A stretch of DNA of 64,000 nt from Sulfuritalea sp. (GCA_016710465.1 JADJVS010000014.1:1550001-1614000), one strand, 5' to 3'. Counted from the first letter of the stretch, positions 17,182 to 24,856 are shown. Program-made: numbers and translations. Notes: a model not told the origin generated them from the sequence alone.

Positions 17182-18166
17182 GCACGGCGGACGCCTGCGC
17201 TCGGCGGCGGCGCACTGGGACATTCCGCTGGCCGAGTGGCTTGACCTGTCCACCGGCATCGCTCCCTGGTCCTATCCCGTTCGCATCGACGAGTCCGCCT
17301 GGCGGCGCCTGCCCGAAGATGATGACGAGCTGGTCGCGGCGGCGGCAGACTATTACGGCCACCCGCAGCCGCTGCCCTTGCCCGGCTCGCAGGCGGCGAT
17401 CCGCGAGCTGCCGCGCCTGCTGGGGCCCGGCGTCGCCGTGCTGCCAGCGCCGACTTATGGCGAGTACGCGCCGGCCTGGCGCGCTGCCGGCCACGAGGTT
17501 CGCGAGCTGGATGCGGAGGCGCTGATGGAAGTCGGCGATGCCGGCGTCGTGATGCTGGCCAATCCCAACAACCCGGACGGCGCCTGCTTTGCGCCGGATG
17601 CCCTGTGCGCGCTGGCCGCGCGCCAGGCCGCGCGCGGCGGCTGGCTGGTGGTGGACGAGGCCTTTGCCGATTGCACGCCGGACAACAGTGTCGCCGCCCT
17701 CGCCGGGAGCGAACTGCCAAACCTCGTTGTGCTGCGCTCGCTGGGCAAGTTCTTTGGTCTCGCCGGCGCCCGCGTCGGCTTCCTGTGCGCCGCGCCGGCC
17801 CTGCGCGCGCGCCTGGCCGAGGCGCTGGGGCCGTGGGCGCTGGCCCATCCCAGCCGCATCGCGGCGACCCAGGCGCTGCGCGATACGGCCTGGCAGCAGG
17901 CGCAGCGCGCACGGCTGGTCGCGGCCAGCGAGCGCCTCGGCCGCCTGCTGGCCGGGCACGGCCTGGCCTCGCGCGCCGGCGGCGAGCTCTTCCATTACGT
18001 CGCCACGCCGCTGGCGCCGGCGCTGGCCGAGCACTGCGCGCGGCGCGGCATCCTGCTGCGCGAGTTTCAACAGCCGCCGGCGTTGCGCTTCGGCCTGCCC
18101 GGCAGTGATGCCGAATGGTTGCGCCTGGCGCAGGCCCTCGATGAATTCGATTGGACCCGCTCATGA
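17174..18166 (+). CDS. cobD: Threonine-phosphate decarboxylase
   Basis: PLP-dependent class I/II aminotransferase-fold enzyme making (R)-1-amino-2-propanol O-2-phosphate for CbiB. 330 residues. Landmarks: MLEHGGRLRSAAAHWDIPLA, LDLSTGIAPWSYP, VLPAPTYGEYAPAW, MLANPNNPDG for substrate and cofactor binding, and the PLP-lysine segment RSLGKFFGLAGARVG. It is called cobC in Pseudomonas nomenclature. Start ATG at 17174 overlaps cbiB; its TGA overlaps the btuF ATG. The PAPTYGEY motif is encoded by a sequence resembling the dispersed 25-bp repeat, but it is also a conserved family motif. Confidence 0.93.
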   Translation: MLEHGGRLRSAAAHWDIPLAEWLDLSTGIAPWSYPVRIDESAWRRLPEDDDELVAAAADYYGHPQPLPLPGSQAAIRELPRLLGPGVAVLPAPTYGEYAPAWRAAGHEVRELDAEALMEVGDAGVVMLANPNNPDGACFAPDALCALAARQAARGGWLVVDEAFADCTPDNSVAALAGSELPNLVVLRSLGKFFGLAGARVGFLCAAPALRARLAEALGPWALAHPSRIAATQALRDTAWQQAQRARLVAASERLGRLLAGHGLASRAGGELFHYVATPLAPALAEHCARRGILLREFQQPPALRFGLPGSDAEWLRLAQALDEFDWTRS

Positions 18167-19041
18167 AAATCCTCCTTCCCATCCTGCTCTGCCTGCTGCT
18201 CGGCGGCGCCCGCGCCGAGATCGTGGTCAAGGACGATCGCGGCGTCGCCGTGCGCCTTGCCGCCCCTGCGCAGCGCATCGTCAGCCTGGCGCCGCACATC
18301 ACCGAGGTGCTGTACGCCGCCGGCGCCGGCAGCCGCATCGTCGGCACCGTCGAGTACAGCGACTATCCCGAGGCGGCGCAGAAGATCCGCCGCGTCGGCG
18401 GCTACTCGCGGCTCGACCTCGAAGCCATCGCCGCGCTCAAGCCCGACCTCGTCATCGGCTGGCAGAGCGGCAATGCGGCGACCCATATGGACAAGCTGGA
18501 GAAGCTCGGCCTGACGACCTTCGTCTCCCAGCCCGACCGCATCGAGGACATCGCCGCCACGCTGGAAAGCTACGGACGTCTCGCCGGCACCGGGGCCGTG
18601 GCGCAGCCGGCGGCGCAGGCCTTCCGCGAACGCCTGGCCGCCTTGCGCGCGCGCTATGCCAAGCGCGAGCCGCTGCGCGTCTTCTACCAAGTCTGGAAGC
18701 AGCCGCTGACCACGGTCAATGGCCGCCAGATCATCAGCGACGCGATCCGCCTTTGCGGCGGCGGCAATGTCTTCGACGGGCTGCAAAGCCTGGCGCCCAA
18801 GGTCAGCGTCGAGGCCGTGCTGGCCGCCAACCCGGAGGTGATCCTCGCCAGCGGCATGGGCGAGGAACGCCCGGAATGGCTGGACGACTGGCGGCGCTGG
18901 AAGCAACTGACAGCGGTGGCCCGCGACAACCTCTACTTCGTGCCGCCGGCGCTGATCCAGCGCCACACGCCGCGTTTCCTCGAAGGCACCGAGATCATCT
19001 GCCAGCACCTGGAGACGGCGCGCGCCAAGCGGCCGCGCTGA
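18163..19041 (+). CDS. btuF: Periplasmic cobalamin-binding protein (BtuF-like)
   Basis: Type III solute-binding protein that delivers B12 or cobinamide to BtuCD. 292 residues with a Sec signal peptide (MKILLPILLCLLLGGARAE). The binding-protein core follows: RIVSLAPHITEVLYAAGAGS, GTVEYSDYPEAAQKI, VGGYSRLDLEAIAALKPDLV and a second lobe with VFYQVWKQPLTTVNGRQ and GGGNVFDGLQSLAPKV. ATG overlaps the cobD stop as ATGA. The matching permease and ATPase are on the other strand at 30.6-32.4 kb under the riboswitch, so transport genes are split across two units. Confidence 0.92.
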   Translation: MKILLPILLCLLLGGARAEIVVKDDRGVAVRLAAPAQRIVSLAPHITEVLYAAGAGSRIVGTVEYSDYPEAAQKIRRVGGYSRLDLEAIAALKPDLVIGWQSGNAATHMDKLEKLGLTTFVSQPDRIEDIAATLESYGRLAGTGAVAQPAAQAFRERLAALRARYAKREPLRVFYQVWKQPLTTVNGRQIISDAIRLCGGGNVFDGLQSLAPKVSVEAVLAANPEVILASGMGEERPEWLDDWRRWKQLTAVARDNLYFVPPALIQRHTPRFLEGTEIICQHLETARAKRPR

Positions 19042-19043
19042 GC

Positions 19044-19853
19044 ATGGCCCGCCTGCCGCAGCGCATCGTCTGCCTGACGACGGAAACCGTCGAGGTCCTG
19101 TATGCCCTCGGCGAGGAACATCGCATCGCCGGCATCAGCGGCTACACGGTACGCCCGCCCCGGGCGCGCAAGGAAAAGCCCAAGGTCTTCGCCTTCACCA
19201 GCGGCGACCTGAACAAGATCCTCGCCGTCGGGCCGGACCTCGTCTTCAGCTTTTCCAACCTGCAGGCCGACATCGCGCGCGAGCTGATCCAGGCCGGCGT
19301 CGCCGTGCATGCCTTCAACCAGCGCAGCGTCGAGGACATCCTCGCCATGGTCGAGACGGTGGGCCGCCTGGTCGGCGCCGAGGCCCGCGCCGTGGAACTG
19401 GTGGCCGCACTGGAAGCGCAGATCGACGCCGCACGTGACGCCGGCGCCCGCATCGTCGAACGCGCCGGGCGGCGGCCGCGGGTCTTCTTCGAGGAATGGG
19501 ACGAGCCGCTGATCAGCGGTATCCGCTGGGTCTCGGAACTGATCGCCATCGCCGGCGGTGAAGACGTGTTTGCCGAGCGCGCCACGCAGCAGTCGGCGCG
19601 TGAGCGCATCATCGCCGACCCGGGCGAGGTGCTCGCGCGGCAGCCGGACATCGTCATCGGCTCCTGGTGCGGCAAGCACTTCCGCCCCGAACGCGTCGCC
19701 GCGCGCGCCGGCTGGGACGCGATGCCCGCGGTGCGCGGCGGCTGCGTGCATGAGATCAAGTCGGCGGTAATCCTGACGCCGGGCCCGGTGGCGATCGAGG
19801 AAGGCCTGCCGGCGCTGCTGAAGATTTTCGAGGCGTGGGCAGCGTCGAACTGA
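19044..19853 (+). CDS. BtuF-like cobalamin-binding protein without signal peptide
   Basis: 269 residues, same type III binding-protein fold as the preceding gene: RIVCLTTETVEVLYALGEEH, RIAGISGYTVRPPRARKEKP, FTSGDLNKILAVGPDLVFSF and a second lobe with PRVFFEEWDEPLISGIRWVS and ILTPGPVAIEEGLPALL. It lacks any hydrophobic export sequence, so it should stay in the cytoplasm unless the start is misassigned; the upstream stop is only three bases away, leaving no room for a signal peptide. Homologues annotated as cobalamin-binding proteins are common in betaproteobacteria. Possible role: a corrinoid or other tetrapyrrole carrier or sensor. A 25-bp repeat begins 7 bases after its stop. Confidence 0.85.
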   Translation: MARLPQRIVCLTTETVEVLYALGEEHRIAGISGYTVRPPRARKEKPKVFAFTSGDLNKILAVGPDLVFSFSNLQADIARELIQAGVAVHAFNQRSVEDILAMVETVGRLVGAEARAVELVAALEAQIDAARDAGARIVERAGRRPRVFFEEWDEPLISGIRWVSELIAIAGGEDVFAERATQQSARERIIADPGEVLARQPDIVIGSWCGKHFRPERVAARAGWDAMPAVRGGCVHEIKSAVILTPGPVAIEEGLPALLKIFEAWAASN

Positions 19854-20010
19854 ACGCCGCGCCGTATCCCCAGCGCCGACTCTTGCGCGGCCTTACATTT
19901 GGCTCAGGCTCTTCAGCACCCGGATGCCGGCACTGGTGGTGAACAGCGACAGGTCTGTGCCCTAAGCGGAAGCTGCTGATCTTAGAAAGCAGCCTTTCAA
20001 TATCTGAATT
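19854..20010. other. Gene-poor junction with a remnant
   Basis: Apart from the 25-bp repeat at 19860-19884, the minus strand from about 19968 to 19894 reads DLSLFTTSAGIRVLKSLSQM then stop. This looks like the last 20 codons of a lost gene, cut at the edge of the lower-GC segment that continues to about 22.1 kb. I do not recognise its parent gene. Confidence 0.35.
19860..19884 (-). repeat. 25-bp dispersed repeat, copy 4 (intergenic)
   Basis: Minus strand: AAGAGTCGGCGCTG, four variable bases, TACGGCG. Seven bases after the stop of the second btuF-like gene. Confidence 0.88.
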
Positions 20011-20044
20011 CACTGGCCTGCGCGGCTTTTCGCGCAGGCCAGTG
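20011..20044. terminator. 14-bp perfect stem-loop after the caspase gene
   Basis: CACTGGCCTGCGCG, six-base loop, CGCGCAGGCCAGTG. It lies 18 bases beyond the stop of the reconstructed caspase reading frame on the minus strand. No T tract follows, but the loop is A-rich (AAAAGC) in that direction. Probably a terminator; it could also mark the island edge. Confidence 0.6.
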
Positions 20045-20061
20045 GAATGATGAATTAGACC

Positions 20062-20336
20062 TTAGAACCAATTTAAGCCCCCTACCAACTGCAGGTACTC
20101 TGTTGCCACCTTGTCAAAGCGCTCGAAATCTCCGCCAAACATTCCAGCCCTAAACGGTGGCCATGATTCTTTCCGCGATCTTGCGTCCTTGATGATCCTG
20201 GCAAGTGGGCCGTTATCCCTGTTTCGATTCTTCCAGCCAAAGCGACCGATCGGCCCCCAAACTCTCCCGTTCTTCGCCATTTCGATATCGGCTATTGCGA
20301 GGGCAAGAAGACCTCAAACTCATCGAAGGCAGTTTC
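20062..20336 (-). pseudogene. 3' end of the caspase gene, out of frame
   Basis: After the amber codon that ends the caspase frame, the minus strand continues in frame with ETAFDEFEVF. A shift of one base then reads LALAIADIEMAKNGRVWGP, IGRFGWKNRNRDNGPLARI, SWPPFRAGMFGGDFERFDKV and ends ATEYLQLVGGLNWF-stop at 20062. The F-D-x-F-E-V-x-x-A-L-x-x-A-D and GRVWGPIGRFGW segments look like the natural ending of the domain upstream rather than a separate gene. An ATG-started frame of 72 codons exists at 20280 but has no ribosome site. So the gene carries one nonsense codon and one frameshift within about 35 bases. Confidence 0.7.
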
Positions 20337-21809
20337 CTAGTTCTTGCCAAGAAAGAAAGTGTCATCCAATCTTGGCTGAAGGATTTTGAACAAGTATTCG
20401 CTGTGTGGCGCGTAATGTCGCTCGTGTCCTGGGATTTGCTTGAAGGCGTTCATGCGAGTTAGTTCGAGGAGTCCGTTGGAAATGGCTTCGACGAAGGTGT
20501 CATTCTTGTCGCGATATTCGCTACTAGGTAGTTGAGTGTAAAAAAGGGCCGCAAGATTGTCGTAGCGCTGTGCATCTATCGCGGCGATACCTGCTGTATA
20601 GAGTTCCAAAATCAAGGGATACCAGCGAAGCTCTAACCAAATTGTGAGCCCACCGCGGGACTCAAGGCGATCACTAGAGCGAGCAATGCATTTCTGCATA
20701 GTGCTGGTATGAGTCGTCTTTCCCCAATGCGCGATGCACGCAAGTAACAAAGATAAGTCAGCCGCCGAATCTTCGTACCTGCTGATCCGATCAAGCATTT
20801 CTTCCTTTGTGAATTGTCCTGATGTAGGAAAGCTATCTTCGGACGTGATTGAGAGAAAGCGACGAACTTCGTTAGCAAGCAAGTCATGTAGTTCAATTGC
20901 ACTCGAATCGTTCGAAAGCAGTTTCTTCGCTCGCTTTACCTTTTCGAGGATTCCCTCTTCCGTCGGTTCATCCATTGCAAAGGGGATACTTATTAAGCGG
21001 TCGTCGTCTCGCTCTTCAGAAGCTTCTAATGCTGAGAGACCAGGCGCAATTAGAACAAGGTCACCATCACCATCGAAGTGACCGTAGTGCGGCGTCTGAT
21101 TTGAATTCTTGTCGGTGGCAACTCGGTTGTACACATAGGCCATCAGTCCCGCCGCCGTAATTACGCCGTCTTCGGTGGCAGCCTTGCCTCTCATTCCTTC
21201 AAGTAGATGGCCCGTGAAAACCGAGTGATTTGGAAGTGGGCCGCCAGAGTCTGCAACGACTTCATCGGCTTTCCCAGCCGTTAGCACCTGCCGGGAGTGC
21301 CGAAGCATCATGTCTTTCAAGAACCGAACACCGCCAGGTCCGATGCTTCTAGTCAATGCCAAGCCACCGTAGCATGCATCCATGATGAATAGGATGTGCT
21401 TGGCGCGGACAAGCTCGGAGTTTCTAGTGAATTCGTCCCAACGAATAAATGTCGAAAAATCAGCCATATCCGCGTCGTGGGGAACCAAGTATCCAATTTC
21501 ACCACGCGATCCGGTTCGTGTATGTCCGTGGCCTGCGTAGAAGACAATTAGGCGCTCATCTACATCGATGTCTTCGCGTGAGAACCGAAGAAATGCCCTC
21601 AGGATTGATTGTCGAGTTGCCGCCTCGTTGACTAGGTATGTGATCTCGTCAGTCTCAAACCCAAGGGAGTCAACAAGCGTTTGGCGAAACTCGTCGGCAT
21701 CACTTACTGCGTATTCAAGCGGAGGGGCTTGCGTATATTGATCAATCCCAATTACGAGCGCCCGGCTACGGGTGTAGTGGGTCTTCAGAAGAAATCGTGG
21801 GTCGCGCAT
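20337..21809 (-). CDS. Caspase-family (peptidase C14) protein, C-terminus interrupted
   Basis: 490 residues before an amber stop. Residues 15-250 are a caspase/metacaspase domain: SRALVIGIDQYTQAPPLEYA, catalytic His in IVFYAGHGHTRTGSRGE near residue 95, catalytic Cys in HILFIMDACYGGLALTRS near residue 146, then SRQVLTAGKADEVVAD and HSVFTGHLLEGMRGKA. From about 330 a helical domain follows (LLLACIAHWGKT, LTIWLELRWYPLILELYTAG, AIDAQRYDNLAALFYTQLPS), of a type I associate with TIR-, SIR2- or DUF4062-headed defence proteins (memory, not a search). Its last ~90 residues are split off by a nonsense codon and a frameshift. Lower GC than its neighbours and inserted between cobalamin genes. The protease part looks intact; the whole may be decaying. 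Confidence 0.85.
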   Translation of the reverse strand: MRDPRFLLKTHYTRSRALVIGIDQYTQAPPLEYAVSDADEFRQTLVDSLGFETDEITYLVNEAATRQSILRAFLRFSREDIDVDERLIVFYAGHGHTRTGSRGEIGYLVPHDADMADFSTFIRWDEFTRNSELVRAKHILFIMDACYGGLALTRSIGPGGVRFLKDMMLRHSRQVLTAGKADEVVADSGGPLPNHSVFTGHLLEGMRGKAATEDGVITAAGLMAYVYNRVATDKNSNQTPHYGHFDGDGDLVLIAPGLSALEASEERDDDRLISIPFAMDEPTEEGILEKVKRAKKLLSNDSSAIELHDLLANEVRRFLSITSEDSFPTSGQFTKEEMLDRISRYEDSAADLSLLLACIAHWGKTTHTSTMQKCIARSSDRLESRGGLTIWLELRWYPLILELYTAGIAAIDAQRYDNLAALFYTQLPSSEYRDKNDTFVEAISNGLLELTRMNAFKQIPGHERHYAPHSEYLFKILQPRLDDTFFLGKN

Positions 21810-21858
21810 AGATCGAGGGGTCTAAGGTCCAGCAGTTATTCAGCCGCAGAAACGGCCA

Positions 21859-21894
21859 AGCAATTGGAAACAATACGGACACGGTCCAATTGCT
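21859..21894. promoter_or_regulatory. 10-bp inverted repeat upstream of the caspase gene
   Basis: AGCAATTGGA and its exact complement TCCAATTGCT, separated by 16 bases, 50-85 bases before the caspase start codon. Spacing suits a dimeric repressor operator or a stem-loop in a leader. No other gene uses this interval. Confidence 0.5.
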
Positions 21895-22109
21895 CTTAAG
21901 GTATTGAATGACGTGGAGATTATCCGATCCCGGTCTCCTTATCAATCGAAAATCATATGGACAGAGTCACCCCGGTGGAGCCATCACGTCGGCTGCTCGA
22001 TATGGCTGAACGACTGCTATTGGGGAAATCTCTGACGGACCGCTTTTGGCCGATTGCCGGCGATCATCATCGTTCCGCCAGCGCTCTGCGTCCCAAGGGG
22101 ACTTTTCAA
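21895..22109. other. Non-coding stretch between caspase and toxin-antitoxin genes
   Basis: With the caspase leader this makes 300 bases without a convincing gene. A 63-codon plus-strand frame (21957-22148) overlaps the antitoxin end, lacks a ribosome site and has no family resemblance. Composition shifts here from the lower-GC island back toward the genome average. Confidence 0.4.
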
Positions 22110-22397
22110 TCAGGCGGCAGCGAACTGGATATTCACTTTTCTGCCTAGGGCAGCGGCGGCGCTGGCCAGCGTGGTCAGGGTCAAGCTGGGGTCCGTCTCG
22201 TCGAGCAGTCGGTTAAGGGCAGCCCGGCTGGTATGCATCCTTTTGGCCAGTTCGGTTTTGGTGATCTGCTGCGCTTTCATTTCCTCGGCGATTTGCCAGG
22301 CGATGACACGCTTCAAGGCAACCGCCGTCGCATCCTCAAGGATCGCTTCCTCCTGCAGGAAATCATCGAAGCGGCTACCAATATTCTTCTTGCCCAT
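22110..22397 (-). CDS. higA: HigA-like antitoxin (XRE-family HTH)
   Basis: 95-residue HTH antitoxin, second gene of the pair. The recognition region is TKTELAKRMHTSRAALNRLL preceded by AVALKRVIAWQIAEEMKAQQ and followed by SLTLTTLASAAAALGRKVNI, as in HigA-type proteins that neutralise and corepress with RelE-fold toxins. Starts two bases after the toxin stop, so translation is coupled. The order toxin then antitoxin is the higBA order. It probably binds the 18-bp palindrome upstream of the toxin gene. Confidence 0.88.
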   Translation of the reverse strand: MGKKNIGSRFDDFLQEEAILEDATAVALKRVIAWQIAEEMKAQQITKTELAKRMHTSRAALNRLLDETDPSLTLTTLASAAAALGRKVNIQFAAA

Positions 22398-22399
22398 GT

Positions 22400-22741
22400 C
22401 TATCTCCTTTTCAACAGTTTCAATCTGGCCCTGGCAAGATCAAGCTCCGGTCCTGGCGTTTTCTGCTGTTTCTTGATGAAGCCATGCAAAAGCACCATGG
22501 TTTGCCCGTCGATGGCGAAGAGAATGCGGGCGATGCGATTGTCCAGCCTGATTCTCACTTCCCGGATATCCCCGCCCAGATGATCGACCAGGGGCATGCC
22601 CAAGGGCCAGCCAAACTGGACCGTCTTGACGTCCTCGCCGATGGTCTTCCGGTCAATGGCCGGCAAATCCTTCAGCCACTCGCGAACCGGCTCAGCACCG
22701 GCATCGGTGCGGAAGAAGCGAACGTCCAGCACAGGTTTCAT
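22400..22741 (-). CDS. higB: HigB/RelE-ParE-like toxin (phage Gp49-like)
   Basis: 113-residue toxin with the Gp49-like RelE-fold pattern: MKPVLDVRFFRTDAGAEPVR, EWLKDLPAIDRKTIGEDVKT, QFGWPLGMPLVDHLGGDIRE, VRIRLDNRIARILFAIDGQT and MVLLHGFIKKQQKTP. Such toxins cut mRNA at the ribosome. Family members usually start at MKPV, hence 22741; the in-frame ATG at 22750 adds three residues. A perfect palindrome lies just upstream. Toxin-antitoxin pairs are frequent hitch-hikers at island borders, and this one adjoins the caspase island. Confidence 0.88.
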   Translation of the reverse strand: MKPVLDVRFFRTDAGAEPVREWLKDLPAIDRKTIGEDVKTVQFGWPLGMPLVDHLGGDIREVRIRLDNRIARILFAIDGQTMVLLHGFIKKQQKTPGPELDLARARLKLLKRR

Positions 22742-22750
22742 GTGTCGCAT

Positions 22751-22768
22751 CGTATCAATATTGATACG
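22751..22768. promoter_or_regulatory. 18-bp perfect palindrome, likely HigA operator
   Basis: CGTATCAATATTGATACG, immediately upstream of the toxin start. Autoregulation by antitoxin binding to a palindrome at the promoter is the rule for this family; the assignment here is by position and symmetry. Confidence 0.75.
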
Positions 22769-22882
22769 CTCACGCAAGCACGGCCACTCCTCCGATTCCG
22801 CCTGTGGCCGGCCTGCGGCGTCACTTCAGCAATATCGCCGGAATTGTTTTTTGGTCTATCCCTGCCGGCGACAGATCCGCCC

Positions 22883-24181
22883 TCAGGCCCGAAGCAGCGC
22901 CGCCGTCGCCCCCGGATTCGAGGGGAAGTAGAAGTGCATGTAGCTGGCAGTAAGGCGTTGCTGGCGATAGACCGCCTCGCTTTCCCGGCCGTCGGCTCGC
23001 GTCGCATGACACAGCGGCGTCAGCGGCGTTTCGCTGCGCGAGTAGTGAAAGGTGTGGCCGGCGATGCGGCCTTCGGGCAGGTCGACGGCGATCATGCCCA
23101 GGCCGGCCAGCTTCTTCTGCATGTGCGAACTGCCCGGTAGCAGGCCGAAGCCGGCATGGCGCTCGCCATCGACGGTGTGCAGGCTGTCGAAGCAGGCCAT
23201 CATGCCGCCGCATTCCGCGAGCAGCGGCTTGCCCGCCTCGACATGGGCGCGCAGCGCCGCCGCAATGCCGGTGTTCGCCGCCAGCGCAGGGCCGTGCAGC
23301 TCCGGATAGCCGCCGGGCAGCCAGACGGCATCGCAGGTCGGCAATTGCGCGTCGGCCAGCGGCGAGAAGAAGGCGAGGCGCGCGCCCAGCGCTTCCAGGC
23401 ATTCGAGGTTGGCCGGGTAGTGGAAGCAGAACGCGGCGTCGCGCGCCACGGCGATGGTCTTGCCCGCCAGGAGCGGTTCAAGAGTCGGCGCTGAGGCTAC
23501 GGCGAATTCGACGGCGGGCGGCAGCTCGGCAGCGGGGGTGGCGGCGAGGGCGTCGGCCATGCGCTCGATGCGCTGGGCTAGGTCGGCGATCTCGGCGGCG
23601 GGCAGCAGGCCGAGGTGGCGTTCCGGCATGGCGGCGTCGGCGTCGCGCGGCAGCGCGCCGCACCAGGCGATATCCGGCGACAGGCTGTCGCGGCAGAGCT
23701 GCGCGTGGTAATCGCTGCCGACGCGATTGGCCAGCGCCATGGTGATCGGCGCGCCGCCGCCCTGCTCGGCGCGATAGTGCTTGAGGCCCCAGGCCACGGC
23801 GCCGAAGCTGCCGGCCATGGCGCTGGCATCGAGCACCAGCAGCACCGGCAGGCCGAGGCGGCGCGCGAGTTCGGCGGCGGAGGGTTCGCCGTCGTGCAGG
23901 CCCATCACGCCCTCGACCAGGATCAGGTCGGCGTTTTGCGCCGCGCGTGCCAGACGCCAGTGCGCGTCGGCCTCGCCGCACATGCGGAAGTCGATGTTCT
24001 CGCAAGGGCTGCCGGCGGCCATGGCGTGGATCTGCGGATCGAGAAAGTCGGGCCCGCACTTGAACACGCGCACGCGCCGCCCCTGGCGTGCGTGCAGGCG
24101 CGCCAGGGCGGCAACCACGGTGGTCTTGCCCTGGCCGGAGGCGGGAGCGGCGACCAGCAGCGCGGGGCAGGCTTGAATCAC
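22883..24181 (-). CDS. cbiA: Cobyrinic acid a,c-diamide synthase
   Basis: Glutamine-dependent amidation of the a and c side chains of (hydrogeno)cobyrinic acid; cobB in the aerobic nomenclature. 432 residues. N-terminal P-loop domain LLVAAPASGQGKTTVVAALA and FKCGPDFLDPQIH, LILVEGVMGLHDG; C-terminal amidotransferase domain with nucleophile Cys in GKPLLAECGGMMAC and the final AGHTFHYSR and ASYMHFYFPSNP segments. GTG start three bases after the bluB stop. The domain linker (VEFAVASAPTLEPLLAG, about residue 230) is encoded by a copy of the 25-bp repeat. Last gene of the riboswitch operon. Confidence 0.94.
   Translation of the reverse strand: MIQACPALLVAAPASGQGKTTVVAALARLHARQGRRVRVFKCGPDFLDPQIHAMAAGSPCENIDFRMCGEADAHWRLARAAQNADLILVEGVMGLHDGEPSAAELARRLGLPVLLVLDASAMAGSFGAVAWGLKHYRAEQGGGAPITMALANRVGSDYHAQLCRDSLSPDIAWCGALPRDADAAMPERHLGLLPAAEIADLAQRIERMADALAATPAAELPPAVEFAVASAPTLEPLLAGKTIAVARDAAFCFHYPANLECLEALGARLAFFSPLADAQLPTCDAVWLPGGYPELHGPALAANTGIAAALRAHVEAGKPLLAECGGMMACFDSLHTVDGERHAGFGLLPGSSHMQKKLAGLGMIAVDLPEGRIAGHTFHYSRSETPLTPLCHATRADGRESEAVYRQQRLTASYMHFYFPSNPGATAALLRA
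23480..23504 (+). repeat. 25-bp dispersed repeat, copy 5 (inside cbiA)
   Basis: AAGAGTCGGCGCTG, four variable bases, TACGGCG. The gene reads the other strand as AVASAPTL, in the linker between the ATPase and amidotransferase domains. Confidence 0.88.
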
Positions 24182-24184
24182 GGC

Positions 24185-24856
24185 TCAGTAGGCCGGCGGC
24201 GTGACGCCGGCGCCGGGCTTCCAGCCGTTTTCGAACAGCACCTCGGCCAGCGGCAGGCGTTTTCCCCAGCCGGCATCCTCGAACATCGGGCGGGGGTAGA
24301 AGGCCGCGACCTGGCCGATGCAGAGGATGGCCAGCGGCCGGGCGCCCGCCGGCATGCCCAGCAGATCGGCCAGCGCCAGCGGATCGAAGAAGGAGACCCA
24401 GCCCAGGCCGATGCCCTCCGCCCGCGCCAGCAGCCACATGTTCTGGATGGCGCAGCCGACCGAGGCCACGTCCATCTCGGGCAGCGTGCGGCGGCCGACG
24501 ATATGCCGTTCGCGTTCAGGCATCAGCGCCACCACCAGCAGTTCAGCGCATTCGCGAATGCCATCGATCTTCACCTTGCGGAACTCTTCATTGCGGCTGG
24601 GCAGGGCGTCGGCGGTCGCCAGGCGCTCGCTTTCGACCAGCTCGTGGATGCGCTCGCGCAGGCCGCGCTCGGTGACGCGGATGAATCGCCAGGGCTGCAT
24701 GTAACCCACCGAGGGTGCCAGATGCGCGGCCTCGATCAGGCGTTCGAGCAGGCCATCGGGCAAGGGCTCGGACAGAAAATGGCGCATGTCGCGGCGTTCG
24801 CGGATGCTGCGGTCGAGGGCGGCGATGGCGTCGATGGAATAACGGTGCGGGTTCAT
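24185..24856 (-). CDS. bluB: 5,6-dimethylbenzimidazole synthase
   Basis: Flavin destructase that converts reduced FMN and O2 to the lower ligand of B12. 223 residues of nitroreductase fold with BluB hallmarks: IRERRDMRHFLSEPLPDGLL, HLAPSVGYMQPWRFIRV, DVASVGCAIQNMWLLARAEG and GLGWVSFFDPLALADLLGMP, ending in WKPGAGVTPPAY. The reaction needs oxygen, so the organism can make its own DMB when aerobic. It lies between DUF2149 and cbiA in the riboswitch operon. Confidence 0.94.
   Translation of the reverse strand: MNPHRYSIDAIAALDRSIRERRDMRHFLSEPLPDGLLERLIEAAHLAPSVGYMQPWRFIRVTERGLRERIHELVESERLATADALPSRNEEFRKVKIDGIRECAELLVVALMPERERHIVGRRTLPEMDVASVGCAIQNMWLLARAEGIGLGWVSFFDPLALADLLGMPAGARPLAILCIGQVAAFYPRPMFEDAGWGKRLPLAEVLFENGWKPGAGVTPPAY

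Noticed and set aside
17434..17458. Near match to the 25-bp repeat inside cobD (reading AVLPAPTY)
   Set aside because: The peptide is part of the conserved PAPTYGEY motif of the enzyme family, so normal coding constraint explains it; it also has two core-edge mismatches.
21957..22148. 63-codon plus-strand frame next to the antitoxin gene
   Set aside because: No ribosome site, overlaps the 3' end of higA, and its sequence resembles no family.
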